A stretch of 64,000 nucleotides of DNA from Epiperipatus broadwayi (GCA_028023455.1 JAQFVV010012402.1:14628483-14692482), one strand, 5' to 3'; shown: positions 1 to 11,408, numbered from the stretch's first letter. Notes: generated by a model not told the origin, from the letters alone. Translations and numbers: made by a program.

Positions 1-520
1 AAATGAATAAATATAGTTCATACAACTGAATGCTGAGTTATTTGTGCCGAGTAATAGAACTATCTTCCAGCTAAATAAGTAGCCTGTGTCATGAGCTCTG
101 GTAAGACTCTTCCAGCTGTACTGGACAGCTTGCCTTGAGTTGGCTGTAGTTCAGACTCTTCCAGATGCACTTAGACAGCTTGTTTTGAATTGGTTGCAGA
201 CATAGCAGTTTTCAGTCCATATGTGGACTTGTCTCACTGCATGGATGTCGTGATAATGCCTAGAAAAAAACCTTTGCTGATGGCAGAAGATTTATTGGAG
301 AGCACGTTCAGTCATTCAGATAGACAGATATAATTGCTCTCTGCCTTGCCTCCAAAAGGCTGATTATTTAATGGCAGATCCCCTACCTTACTGGAAACAG
401 TCGGATTTTATACACGAACCCCAATGAAGGATTTATCCCCATTGAATAGTGACTGGGTGCTAGTCAATCAGGCAAGGAATCTGGAATAGTCCACTTCTAA
501 AGGCAAGGTCAGTATGACAG
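1..520 (-). repeat. Diverged dispersed repeat, LTR-like, cut by the window start
   Basis: This block is richer in G+C than its surroundings. It contains an imperfect tandem pair of about 48 bp at roughly 105-152 and 153-200, both starting with gactcttccag. Its second half aligns by eye, with many changes, to 3160-3350; for example ggaatctgga is followed by tagtc in both places. The related copy has a TATA-like motif on the minus strand, which suggests old LTRs transcribed in that direction. No internal coding region was seen. The family name is unknown to me. Confidence 0.4.
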
Positions 521-1098
521 ATAGTAAAAAAAAAAGATAAAAATCCATTGCTATGTGTGAAATTAAGTTCGGATTCTCAATGGCATTACCCTTTGATAAT
601 TATGGATTACTCAAATGAACAAAAGATAACTTCAAAGTAAATATATTGAATTATTGCTTCTAATTGTAGAAGCTGAAAATTAAAAAAAAAAATTATGTGA
701 TAAAGTAGTTGTCATTACTACTTATGATTATTGGTTTGTATTCTTAATAATATAAAGGGTTAGATAAAGTAATAATGTAGCTTTAAAGTTGAGATGCTAG
801 AATAAATTGTATCAAGATGACAAACTAAGGTGCTAAAATAGTACCAAAAAGATAATAAATATCATCAACAATGATCAATTGTTATCACTTCGCTAGTTAT
901 TCAAACTATTTTCAGGCAAATATATACAAACAAACATTGTAATGCTTTAAACATTAAATGAACTTCCTAAGTGTATTTTTTACTAGATTTTTGCAAATTA
1001 TTGCAAGAATGTTGATCTGTTTATTAGCTATTTCATTAAAACTGATCAATTATCTAAATTCTTGATTATAAATTTTATTAAACGCTCACTATTATTTC

Positions 1099-1289
1099 AG
1101 TAATAGTTTTAACAAGGCTGTAAACCTTAGCAATGAGCATCTGAAAAAATCGTCACTAGGGACCTCTGTAGGTCTTTAAAGACCTACAGAGGTCCCTAGT
1201 GACGATTTTTTCAGACGCTCATTGGTCCCTAGTGACGATTTTTTCAGACGCTCATTGCTAAGGTTTACAGCCTTGTTAAAACTATTACT
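1099..1289. repeat. Near-perfect palindrome with a 33-bp internal duplication
   Basis: The left arm (1099-1177) is the reverse complement of the right arm (1178-1289) apart from one mismatch and one insertion. The centre is gtctttaaagac with no spacer. The right arm is longer because a 33-bp block ending in cagacgctcatt occurs twice in direct tandem. The direct repeat taaattcttgat flanks the structure at about 1055 and 1288. As single-stranded DNA or RNA it would form a hairpin with a ~79-bp stem. It could be a fold-back/MITE-type element or a product of template switching. No coding capacity is present. Confidence 0.9.
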
Positions 1290-2750
1290 AAATTCTTGAT
1301 ACAATGATTCAATTCATCTGAATGATGTTCTATAAAGTTAAAACCAGAATTTTTCAATGGGTGACCATGATATTTGATTTTCTTCAAACATGGAAATTTA
1401 ATTTTACTTATAATTCGATCATCTGATAATTATTGGAAATAATATCATTTACTACTTATAATGGAAAAACAACAAAAAAACAAAAAGCATATATCTTGCT
1501 TCTAAATATATTACTAACAAAAATTTATCTGTTTTGTTGATTTTGTTACAAAGAGACTTCACTATAACCAATAAAAATAAAGATGATCATATTCACATTA
1601 CATACTATCTGGATTATTTAAGTCTTATCTCATTTTTTACAGTCAAAAAAAAAACCCGAACATTCTGAGATTCAGAAATGATGTGGCATAATCCTATTTG
1701 AACGGCTTAAGATATCATTCCCTGTAGCTATTGCACAAAAAAAATTTGTCAAAATCAAGAGTCATCCACCAAACCCATAAAATATGATACAAAAAAAAAA
1801 ATTTCCAATAAATAACTAATGAGACAAATCCCCATAAATTGTTTGATGTTATTATGCCATGCACTTGATTGTAAAACAACTTATCACACACTACCATACT
1901 TATTTTGTATAATATTTAAGTATTAGGAAAACTTTAAGATCAAGAGAATAAAGGATTTAAGTGATTATCATTTCAAATTATTTTCAGTTTATGCTATACA
2001 TTATTTTATAACCTTTAAAAATTAAATTATGGATAAAAAATAATCAAAATGCTAAAAATGTCAAAATGGTAATACATTTCTCTGTCACACAATTGTAACA
2101 GTGTTAGATTTACTGACTCTAGTAAAATGTTATTGAAAAAAATTCAATATAAATATCCCAAACCAAAAATACATTTTTTTCCCCAGGGAAATGGAATTTA
2201 TAGGTAAATAAAAATCAAATATTAAGCAATTATCTTATATTCCAGTTGAGAAACTGATAAGACTGTGCCAAAAACTCACCCTAATAGCAGATAATATGAA
2301 TAATATCATAAGCTTTTAAAATCATGTAAGGCTATTCATAATAAAAATTTAGTATATTGTATTTAAAAGATAACATTAAAAGTATGACTTTTATTTAGAA
2401 GTTTCAAACTGGATAATTGCTGGAGTAGTATAGTTGGGATTATTATTAAAGCCTTGCACTGTGTATTTGAGTATTGTGAGAGTCATAGATTTAAAAGCTG
2501 AAGCTTTTTAATCTGCTATCTTTGTCTTCAAAGATTGTGAATCTCATCTATCAATATAAAAATCTATTTCACCTGACAAATAATTATAATAGAATACTAT
2601 ATTCAGCTTTAAGTAAAAGTAAAATATTCTTTGAAGTTCACATTAATTATCACTAAATCAAATTTAAGTGGATGATAACAAAATCTGATCTTGCAAAAAT
2701 TAAAATTATTTATTTCAAGCATAAGTATTTTTATATTAAGAAATATAACT
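1290..2750. other. AT-rich stretch with no recognisable feature
   Basis: I see only short AT-rich simple sequence. Open frames here are short and have no recognisable protein similarity or splice-site framing. Confidence 0.5.
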
Positions 2751-2799
2751 GATGTGTTTATGTGTGATTGTAATAAACACAGACTCGGAAAAATATGAT

Positions 2800-3360
2800 T
2801 AAATATTTATTAATTAACACAAATATACAAATACATATTTATAATATATGCAACTGTTATACCTTCACCTGGTACCATTGGTGAGGTATAGGATCTAGTT
2901 GCCTTGCAACTGTCAATGTGACTTCAGATACCCTTCTAAGTTCACCTACTGCTTTCAGCTATCCCATAACAACTTGCCTTGTGAATAGATACAGGGATAG
3001 TTTTGGTTGTTTGGTGACAGTTGCCTCATGTCTGAATTAGGTTCCAGAAACTTCCAGTTCTAATGTGAAATTGCCTCATTGCTTTAACCATATAGTGGAT
3101 AATTTCCATACTGTCATTCAGGTCTAATAGTAAATTGTTGTCTGATTTTACCTTCAACTGGATTGACTATTTATAATCAAATCCCCTTCTATCATGGAAA
3201 CAAGCAGATTCCCTGAGCATCATCACTTACTGGCTTGTATCTTCTATTGGCTATGTGCTATATATTCATATATCTATTGTTTTGTGGCAATGAATGTTTA
3301 ATCCGATGAAGATAACATGGAATCTGGACTAGTCTATTAGTTAAAGGTAAGTTGAGATAT
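2800..3360 (-). repeat. Diverged LTR-like repeat, second copy of the family at 1-520
   Basis: The block 3160-3350 resembles 360-520 in order and wording, including a shared ggaatctgga segment. On the minus strand it carries a TATA-like motif, attataaatagtc, near 3167-3178. Minus-strand TATAAATAG motifs also occur in the gypsy LTRs at 48.08 and 53.63 kb and in the block at 21.76 kb. This is suggestive of an old solo LTR. Boundaries are not defined by a target duplication. Confidence 0.35.
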
Positions 3361-4995
3361 AACAATAACAATAGATGGTTTTTTTAAAGTAACATTCCAT
3401 GTATCAAACCAAATAATATACATTTAATAATAAGATTATGATTTTCATCAAAAAAATTATTTTTATAAAGGCATATATGAGTAGAATGTGTAACCTAGTA
3501 ATCATTAATGATTTATGCTGATTGTGTTAAAGAGTGGCAAGTTAGTAAAAGTAAAATGTTGTGCCATTAGAAGTTAATAAAATAGAAACATTAGAAAGAA
3601 TAAAAAATAATCATAAAAATAACCAGTGTTATTAAAGTAATGTTTATGAATGTTGAATTAATGATAAATGTTTGAAAAGTTTGAAGAATTGGCTGATGAA
3701 TTACAGAAGTCCAGTAAGAAGCAATAATATTATTTAAAATCAAGCTATAACTTATCAGGTTAACAAACATTACAAAAGTTCTGAAATAGGCACTAATATA
3801 ATTTAAAATAAACATTAAAAAAATATGATAAAATACCACAAAAAATATATACTTGTAATGAATCTAATATGACATGGGGGTTTTGTAATTGCCCAAAAGC
3901 AATTGCAGACTAGGATTATAAGGTCAGAAACATATGTCTTGCATAGTGATTGGCTGCATTTTTATGTTATACATTAATTAAAAAGTCTGCTTTGATTTGC
4001 AATTGGCTGGATTATTTAAAGTTATTAAGGAATACTTTACTAATATATATATTGTGCCCTTTTGTATGGGTCTCCATAAATTGTTGTATCAATTTATTTA
4101 AAAAAATTTAAATTTAAGATATATTTATCTATATGATGTTAATTTATTTATGATAATCTTTTAAAAAATGTAATTAAAGTAATTCATGAGTATTTGATAT
4201 GTGAAAATTGTGCTGATGTTTGAGAGAGACGTTTCAATGGGAATGATAATGGTATATGGTTGGGAAAACTGGCCATAAGCAATACTGCATTAATAAATTT
4301 AATAAATAACTGTTTAAAGTTAAAAGTTTAAAAGACAAGTTAAAATTAAATGCATATATTTATTGTTGATAAAAATTAATATTTAATAAATGAATATAAA
4401 TATTTTAATTATTAGTAGTACATAATAGAAGATTAATATTTGATTTTAATAATATCGAATTATTATTTTAAAAATTGTTATAAGATATTATTTATTTTAA
4501 AAATATTTATTTTTAAAAAATGAATTGTTAGTTTATTTTTAGATTATTACAAGCCCGTTTGTAGCTTTGTTGTAAGAAAAACAGATGTTAATTAGACACA
4601 TACACACATGCTTGGGAGTTTTTTAGTAAAGTTGCAAAGCTATTTTAAAAATTCTGTTATAAAATTTATAAATATTATTTTGGCTATCATGAGATAAAAA
4701 TAAAAATAATTAATGTGAAATATTAAATCTGATTTTTAAAATACTGCTTAAAAAGATAACGAATAAAAATAGACTTAATTTATTTATAAAAATAATCTGA
4801 TAAAAGTTAAAAGTGAAATAAATTAAGAAAGTATATTTTAAAAAAATGTTTAATAGATTTAAATAAATGACAAAGATTAATTTAAGAATTTAATAATGTG
4901 ATAAATAATAAATATTAAATAAGTCATTATTTATTTTTAATTCTGTCTTGTTGGTAAAATATGTAAATAAGCTAGCAAGTCGATTGTTTAATTCA

Positions 4996-5027
4996 CCAAT
5001 CAAGTGGGAGTTTCTTCCGGTATAAAA
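4996..5027 (+). promoter_or_regulatory. LTR core promoter: CCAAT box and TATA box
   Basis: CCAAT at 4996-5000 is followed by ggtataaaacc with the TATA box at 5021-5027. A start site near 5047-5055 is expected from normal TATA spacing. The same block is unchanged in the 3' LTR. This is the best core promoter in the element and the basis for the U3/R-U5 split. The exact initiation site is not visible. Confidence 0.65.
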
Positions 5028-5190
5028 CCAAGGTTCAATTGTTCGGAGGGGATAGTGATTGAAATTTTCAAAGTAAAGTGTGCTATTAGAAATAGCTAAG
5101 TAATTATAGACGCTCTAAAATCGTTTTTTTTAAATTATAAGAGAGTAGTTTTTTTAAAATAATTTATAAAAGTTTATCGACAATCATGCA

Positions 5191-5385
5191 GTGCTAATTT
5201 TAATTATAATTTCCTATCGTCTCGATCAAAACTCAATTTACTATCAAATGGTCATGGAAACATCGTATAAGGATAAAATGTATTGGAGACTTTATGCTAG
5301 AAATTTAACAAACGCTGGATTAACTAGGAGAGTTATTAGATGCATAAAAGTAATACGTTGGACTTTGTATAAATTTAAAAGCTAA
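5191..5385 (+). CDS. Short LTR-internal open frame, up to 64 codons (uncertain)
   Basis: The frame is open from a GTG at 5191. The first ATG codons are around residue 20 (MVMETSYKD), giving a basic peptide of about 45 residues rich in R and K (for example TRRVIRCIKVIRW). It lies about 140 bp downstream of the LTR TATA box, so it would be near the 5' end of the transcript. I do not recognise it. The copy in the 3' LTR (13260-13454) differs by four single-base changes, and all four alter an amino acid, which argues against recent purifying selection. It may be chance. Confidence 0.2.
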   Translation: MLILIIISYRLDQNSIYYQMVMETSYKDKMYWRLYARNLTNAGLTRRVIRCIKVIRWTLYKFKS

Positions 5386-5863
5386 TGGTAATTAATTTTT
5401 TTTTATAAAATAGATATTTAAAAGAATAAGAAATACTTCTTTATGAAGAAAGTATTTGTGAACTATAAATCTAAGTATATAACTTAGTAAAGATGGTAAA
5501 TAATAATGATTACATAAATACTTGCCTTGTGAAGTCTTTATGGTTTAAAAGACTAAATTTTAACAGTTTTAAAAGGCAAATAAATTGGAAATTTAATGGG
5601 TAAAGAAATACCTGTAAATAAAGTTATTATATTATTAAAGTCTGAACGCTGGCCGTACAGAAGAATCTAAAAGTAATCTTACCTAAATATTCGTTAAGGA
5701 ATGCGCAAATAAAAAATATACGTGGATATCCAAGTCAATTTTATAACAATTAAAAAAGAATTTATAAACTATTGACTAATTTTTAAAAATAATAACTTTT
5801 AAATAATATTTTTTTCTTTAAAAGAAATGAACCTGGATCCTATAAACTATTTTAATTTTATTT

Positions 5864-6076
5864 TTGTTTTATGGTGGAACTGACTTTTCTTTATTTTTAA
5901 AAAAAGAACGTTTTCATTTATTCCATAAAAACTTTTTAAAAACACGTGATGTACCGGAAAAGGAAGTAATGTTTGGTGAAAATTTGTGCCTAGGAAAAAG
6001 AACAATTATAGCTGGAAGAAGACACCGTTGGATTTTATGTAATATGTTTTATTTATTAACTAACATAAATATTTAA
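5864..6076 (+). CDS. Short LTR-internal open frame, 70 codons (uncertain)
   Basis: The frame opens at a TTG and the first in-frame ATG is about 36 codons in (MFGENLCLGKR), so a conventional product would be only about 35 residues. It is basic at the C-terminal part (KRTIIAGRRHRW). The 3' LTR copy (13928-14143) has the same sequence except for a 3-base in-frame insertion in a T run. A 350-bp non-coding block near the LTR ends is equally unchanged, so the identity is weak evidence of function. I do not recognise a family. Confidence 0.2.
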   Translation: MFYGGTDFSLFLKKERFHLFHKNFLKTRDVPEKEVMFGENLCLGKRTIIAGRRHRWILCNMFYLLTNINI

Positions 6077-8365
6077 TTAATTATTGATTTATTAAAGATA
6101 GGAAAGGTACATTTACATTTTTTTTTCTTTTAAAAGCTAAATATTAATATAACATTTTATTGCATAAAGTTTATTTTATAATTATACAACACGTAATATT
6201 TTAAAGAATAATTGTTGAGTGTAAATGTGAAATTATTTTGTAAAACTGTTATCCTGGAGGACATCATGTGAAGGACTGTACATTGAAGTATCATTTATGG
6301 TAAAAATTATGTAATAATAATAATTTGATGTATTTACTATGTTTTCTTTAGATCAACCAAATGTTATATGATTATTGAATGAATGTATTAATATTTAAAT
6401 AATATACACGCATAAGATTAATAATAGCAGTTTTATTTTAATATGCATATTTTAAAATTGATGATGTAAATTTAGTACAACATAATATGAGAACCTAGAA
6501 ATAATTATATGATTCTTTCGTGAATAAATTTTAATGTTTCTGTTACAATATTAGGAATTAAATTTATTATTAGTGTAAGTTATTTATTCTTCTTTTCAAG
6601 TTAGTAAGAGGTATATAAAGTCTATATTTTATTTTTATTTTTATTAGATAAGTTAAGTTAATTTATGTAGAAATTTATATTTTGATTGAAGGCTTATCGT
6701 ATATAGATGAGGAGGTATAAGAGAGTTTGGAATATTATTTTTTTGTTTAAAATTGGTCATCTATTTATCTGAAGTTAAATAAGGTTAAAATGACTTTTGT
6801 AGATAGAAGTTTTATTAGGAAGGAATAAGAATAACAAGTAGGGAAGAGTAATGGTTTAAACATAAAAAGAATCATAGAATTTTATTTAATATAATACGTT
6901 ATAAAATTTGAAATTGTTGAATAGTTTTAAATATTATTTTAAAAGAACATATACGTATTGCATATTTTGATAAGACATGTAGTATGACATTACATCGGAA
7001 GGACATAAATAATTATAATCAATAATTGTTATTATATTACAAAGTTATATCAGTTTATACATTAATTGATCTTTGAGTAATATTAATAGTAAATGTAATA
7101 CATACTAGTACATTATAATCTAAATAGCAGTAAGACTTCAGTGAAGTAGCATTTTAATTATTAAAGTCTGTTTATTTACATATATGCTACATGAATGATA
7201 TTTCACATAAACCTTTTCTTATATTAATTGATAACAAATGATGTTTGTTAAAATTAAAGTCATAAACTTAATTAAATGTTATTGATAGAACATTTAATAA
7301 ATGTATAAATTATCTATTTATGATTATGGAAATAGTAACAGTGTAAAAATCTTGTATTATCATTTTTCTTATTTTTGTTTTATTTTCTTTAGTTCCATTT
7401 GTAAATGTAAATAGTGTAAATAAGTTATATGTTAAAGTTGATGTAAATAAATTTGTTAAGTTGTTTAAAAGATGTGTCGAATTCATTATTTTACACCACA
7501 GCATTTGACAACAGATAATTTGAATATACATAATATTTGCACAATATGAATTTATTATTTTATTATTTGAAAAAGAAACACAATATTTTCTTAATATAAT
7601 TTATAGAAATTGATTGACATTAACATATAATATTACAATGGTCATCAAGTAATTATAATGCACAATATAAGAGTATAAGAGTATTTATTGCCACAAATTG
7701 TTAAAATTATAATATTTTGATATATTTTAAAATTAAGATACTATATGGAAATGAAGACATGTATATGATTTACTTATTTTCTTAATGATTAAAAGTATAA
7801 TCCAATAGATAAGATTAAGATATACACTAAAGATTATTATTGTTAGTTATTGTTATTAGAATAAGTTAGGTGTATTTAGGTTTGATATTAAATCCCTTAT
7901 CATTCCTATCTACATGAATTATTATTACTTTAAGATAATTAGAAGAACCTGAGATCGTTTTAATTATATTTCCTTAACAAAAGATTGAGATTTATTTATC
8001 TATTATTATTAAAGATAGTTCATTTATAAAAGTCATAAGAGTGCTGTAGAGTTAGTAATGAGATAATTAGAAGTAATAGTATTCTTATGCCATTGAGACA
8101 GTGTCTTGGAAAGACATTGACTCAATGTAAGTCCAATTACCAATTGTAACTTCACTTCACAGTCTCATGATTTTAATTAAATATTTATTTAATTAGTACA
8201 TAATATTGAACTATATTAATTTTTGATAAGTTTGTAATAAATCTGATAAGTTATAATATTATAAAAATATATTAAAGATAGTTGTACATATTTTAGCTGA
8301 GCATAATGATTTAATTGAGCTAGTCATATTTTAAATTATATCATATATCGAGAAGTGAGGGTACA

Positions 8366-9051
8366 AACGGTAGTTAGGATTTTGGCGCCCAAACGTTTTA
8401 GGCTTAGATATTTAATTAAGGATTAGGATATACAATTTTAGGGTTAGTATATGTTAGGGGAATAGAGTGATAGGTATAGATTTGTTAGTAAAAATAGTGT
8501 ATGGGTTAAAATGTATAATTTAGGAATTAATGATTAGTATATTTATTAAATATAAATAGTTTAGTATTTCTATAATAGTAGTTATAAGTGATTAGATGTT
8601 AATTATAAAATTAAAATAAAAATCTTATTAGTAAAGGTATTATATTTTCATGTGGTATCTATAATAGAATTATTTAAAATTTAAATATTAAGTTAATTTT
8701 AAATTAATAAGCAAATAAATATGTAAATGATGAAAATGTGGCAAATAATTATTTTGTAATATGACCATATCAATTCTTAAGATATTTTAAATGTATATTT
8801 AATATAATATATTATGTGCAAATTGTCTGTGGATCATAGGTGTGAAGATAATGACATGACACAATTTTGTTATTCGTAGTTATATAATTAGTTTATAATA
8901 AATAGTGTAGAGTTTTCAAAGATCCTATTTTATGATTAATTGTAGAAGTGAATTGAGTGGAGATGGAAAGGTTGATAGGGAATTATTATTTTTTGAAATA
9001 TTGATAATAAGTACTGCATACTAATAGAATTGAATTTTAAAAAATATAGAA
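8366..9051 (+). other. Retrotransposon leader between 5' LTR and gag
   Basis: This is about 690 bp of AT-rich sequence without a protein signal. It starts with the primer-binding region and ends at the gag ATG. Packaging and dimerisation signals would be expected here but cannot be read by eye. Added to R-U5, the untranslated leader of an unspliced transcript would be about 4 kb, which implies splicing or internal initiation (inference). Confidence 0.6.
8383..8395 (+). promoter_or_regulatory. Primer-binding site, tRNA-Lys type
   Basis: TGGCGCCCAAACG matches the start of the usual lysine-tRNA primer site (TGGCGCCCAACG...), but the match stops after about 13 bases. It lies 17 bases beyond the LTR end, farther than usual. 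The old gypsy element at 47-54 kb in this window uses the same type of primer. Confidence 0.6.
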
Positions 9052-11226
9052 ATGGATAACTGGGATAAAGATTTAGAGGTTGAGATGTCTAATTTTATCG
9101 TTGAGGATAATAATTGTGAGGAGAGAAAAGAAGGGGAGAAATTAGTAGATTTTGAGACAGTATTAGAAAATACTCAAAATATGGATAGTGAAATAGAGGA
9201 GGAGGAAGAGATAATCTTTAAAACAGTAGAAAAAGAAGTAGTAAAAACTGAGAAAGATATAGAGAACTTCTCAATGTTTGATTTTATGAAGCATTTTGAA
9301 TTAATGAGTAAAGGTATTATTAATTCAGTGAATAATATTAAAGAAGAAATGAAAGAGGAGAGTAATAAAAATAGTCTTAGATTTGATGCTATTAAAGAAG
9401 AAATGAAAAAGGAGAGTAATTCTATTAAAAAAGAAATGAATATGAAGTTTGATACTCTTAGAGAGTATATAAATAAAAATAATATAAAAGTAGAATCTCT
9501 TGAGGAAAATATTAAAGAAGTTAAAGAAGATTTAAGTAAGGATAGAGAAGAAATCAAATCTTGTATAGACAATATAAATAAAAAGATTGATGATAATTCT
9601 GAAATTGTAAAGAATTTTAAAAAAGAAGTAGAAGATAAAATTAATAATCTGGATATAAGATTTAGTAAAAATGAAGAAGTAGTTGAATCTTTAAAGTTAG
9701 AAGTAATAAAAATGGATGATAAAAATCAGGAATTGTTGGAAAGAAAATTTTGTGAATTTTCAGAGAGTACGATTAAAAATTTGAAAGATCAAATAGCAGA
9801 ATCTATTGATCAATGTAGGATCAATAATAATGATTTAACTTTAAAAATTGATAGCTATAAATTAAAAGTTGATAGTGAGATTTGTGAGGTTAAAAGCCAT
9901 GTTAATAATGTTAGTGAAGATATTAAAAGTGTTAGGAGTGCAATAGTTCAGACTAAAGAAGATATAAAAGATGAAATAGAGAAGGAACTAATTGAAAAAT
10001 TTAAGGAGCTAGATGTTAAAAGAATCGATGAACATAAATATCGATCAAAGGTAGGAGAGAATTTAAAACGTATGCAAAATGATATAAAAGAGCATGCAGG
10101 TATGTTAGAGCTGAATAATGATAAGTATAAAGAAATCTTAGACAAAAATTTGGATGAATTTAGGAAGGAACAGAAAGGGTATGTTAAGCAAGTGCTTGAA
10201 CAAATGGATTTAGAGGGGAAATTTCAACAAATGTATGACCAGATAGAGACGAAAAATGTAAATAATACAAAGACAGAAGTATTAAAAGGGAGAATAAGTG
10301 ATAAGGCATATGATGATTATGTTAATTCATTAAGAATAGATAAAGTAGAATTGGTAAGGAAGGGTAATAGTAATCAGTCAGAAAATACTGTTGTGAAAGA
10401 AATTGATAGTAGACCGAGTAGAGAAGTGGTTAATTGTGAAGGAAATGCTAATAATTCAATGGCTTTACGTTTTATGAAAGTCAAACCATTTAAAGGAGAG
10501 TATATGGAAAATCCCTCAGAATTTTTAAATAATTTGGACGAATTATTTTCCATATGTTCCTTGTCAGAAAAAGAAAAAGTGGCAGTGTGTAGCAATCATT
10601 TGTATGGAATTGCCAAAGATTGGTGGCAATCACTGTTTGAGAAACCAATAACTTACGGCGACTTTAAGTGTTTTATTGTTGGAAGTTTTTGGAACTCTGA
10701 TAAACAAGATTGCATCAGATACCAAATTACTCAAGAAAAATACCATATTAGTAAAGGCAGCTATACAAGCTTTTTCAGAAATCAAGCTGTTCGGTTGAAA
10801 ACATTGACTGCTTGTCCATTATCAGAAGGACAGATTGTAAGAATTGTAAGGCATAACTTACCTAAAAACGTTGAACAGTTGTTGATAGCTGCTGATCGTG
10901 GTTCAATAGAAGAAGTATCCGAGGTATTAGATGCTCTTGAAGTAGCTGAATTATCTATGGACAATAGATTTAAAGTAAACAAAGATAGAAATAATTATCC
11001 GTTAGCAAATATTAATGTTAACACTGGTGTGAGACCTTCTACAGGGTATAAAAGGAGATTTGAGTATAGAGGTAGAGATAGGATGTCTCCACATTTTAAA
11101 AAATTTGTTAAATTTGATACATTTAGGGACAGAAGTGATGATCAAAATAATCAGCCTTCTACTAGTGGTGTGACCACAATTTTAAAAAGACCAGCTAATA
11201 AAGTTAGTAGTAAGAAATTAAATTAA
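9052..11226 (+). CDS. gag: Gag-like protein with giant coiled-coil N-terminus, 724 aa
   Basis: This is the intact structural protein of the TR-GAG element. Residues 1 to about 430 are acidic and lysine-rich with long heptad-like coiled-coil stretches, including near-repeats IKEEMKEESN and IKEEMKKESN around residues 97-125. Residues about 470-640 match the Retrotrans_gag capsid fold of Ty3/gypsy elements: KPFKGEYMENPSEFLNNLDE, then IAKDWWQSL, ITYGDFK, SYTSFFRNQAVRLKTL and a CPLSEGQIVRIVRHNLP segment. The last ~80 residues are basic and R/G/S-rich but contain no CCHC zinc knuckle. The ATG has good context (G at -3, G at +4). Most gypsy Gags are 300-450 residues, so the N-terminal extension is unusual. 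The frame has no stop in 724 codons of AT-rich DNA, which supports recent function. It stops where integrase remnants begin. Confidence 0.9.
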   Translation: MDNWDKDLEVEMSNFIVEDNNCEERKEGEKLVDFETVLENTQNMDSEIEEEEEIIFKTVEKEVVKTEKDIENFSMFDFMKHFELMSKGIINSVNNIKEEMKEESNKNSLRFDAIKEEMKKESNSIKKEMNMKFDTLREYINKNNIKVESLEENIKEVKEDLSKDREEIKSCIDNINKKIDDNSEIVKNFKKEVEDKINNLDIRFSKNEEVVESLKLEVIKMDDKNQELLERKFCEFSESTIKNLKDQIAESIDQCRINNNDLTLKIDSYKLKVDSEICEVKSHVNNVSEDIKSVRSAIVQTKEDIKDEIEKELIEKFKELDVKRIDEHKYRSKVGENLKRMQNDIKEHAGMLELNNDKYKEILDKNLDEFRKEQKGYVKQVLEQMDLEGKFQQMYDQIETKNVNNTKTEVLKGRISDKAYDDYVNSLRIDKVELVRKGNSNQSENTVVKEIDSRPSREVVNCEGNANNSMALRFMKVKPFKGEYMENPSEFLNNLDELFSICSLSEKEKVAVCSNHLYGIAKDWWQSLFEKPITYGDFKCFIVGSFWNSDKQDCIRYQITQEKYHISKGSYTSFFRNQAVRLKTLTACPLSEGQIVRIVRHNLPKNVEQLLIAADRGSIEEVSEVLDALEVAELSMDNRFKVNKDRNNYPLANINVNTGVRPSTGYKRRFEYRGRDRMSPHFKKFVKFDTFRDRSDDQNNQPSTSGVTTILKRPANKVSSKKLN

Positions 11227-11408
11227 AAAGGTCTTTCCATGTTAGCAACCTTCAAAGAAATCAGTTCAAAAAATTTCTTAGTCTATATGAGGGTCCATAT
11301 AGAATATCTTGCAAAGTAGGTGAAAATGCATTTATGTTAACCACACCAGATGGTGAGAAAGGAACTTATAATGCAAGAAGTTTAATTCCATATCCTTCTG
11401 AAGTGTGA
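11214..11408 (+). pseudogene. Integrase C-terminal remnant (GPY/F module)
   Basis: In the -1 frame relative to gag, overlapping its last codons, the sequence reads HVSNLQRNQFKKFLSLYEGP and continues through VGENAFMLTTPDGEKGTYNA to a stop after IPYPSEV. This is the characteristic end of Ty3/gypsy integrases, the GPY/F module, which helps target-DNA and multimer contacts. Nothing of the protease, RT, RNase H or integrase core precedes it, so more than 3 kb of pol appears to have been lost between gag and this point. There is no start codon suited to separate translation. It is either a non-coding relic or reached by frameshifting at the gag end. Confidence 0.82.

Larger units (their letters stand above)
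4053..8365 (+). repeat. 5' LTR, 4313 bp
   Basis: This LTR starts TGTGCCC and ends GGGTACA, as expected for Ty3/gypsy-type LTRs. It matches 12127-16434 over its whole length. A CCAAT/TATA promoter lies about 970 bp in, so the U3 part is about 1 kb and R plus U5 about 3.3 kb, which is very long. Two short open frames (5191-5385 and 5864-6076) lie downstream of the promoter and are preserved in both LTRs. Animal LTRs are usually a few hundred to about 1500 bp. Confidence 0.93.

Noticed and set aside
5190-5720. Apparent excess of G-to-A and C-to-T differences from 5' to 3' LTR
   Set aside because: Other parts of the LTR show changes in both directions, so I cannot support editing or a directional process by eye.
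5864-6076. Lack of substitutions between LTR copies of the 70-codon frame as evidence of selection
   Set aside because: A longer non-coding block near the LTR ends (7860-8210) also looks unchanged.
9174-10982. Minus-strand frames opposite gag
   Set aside because: Serine-rich readings of the complementary strand of a lysine/glutamate-rich coiled coil.
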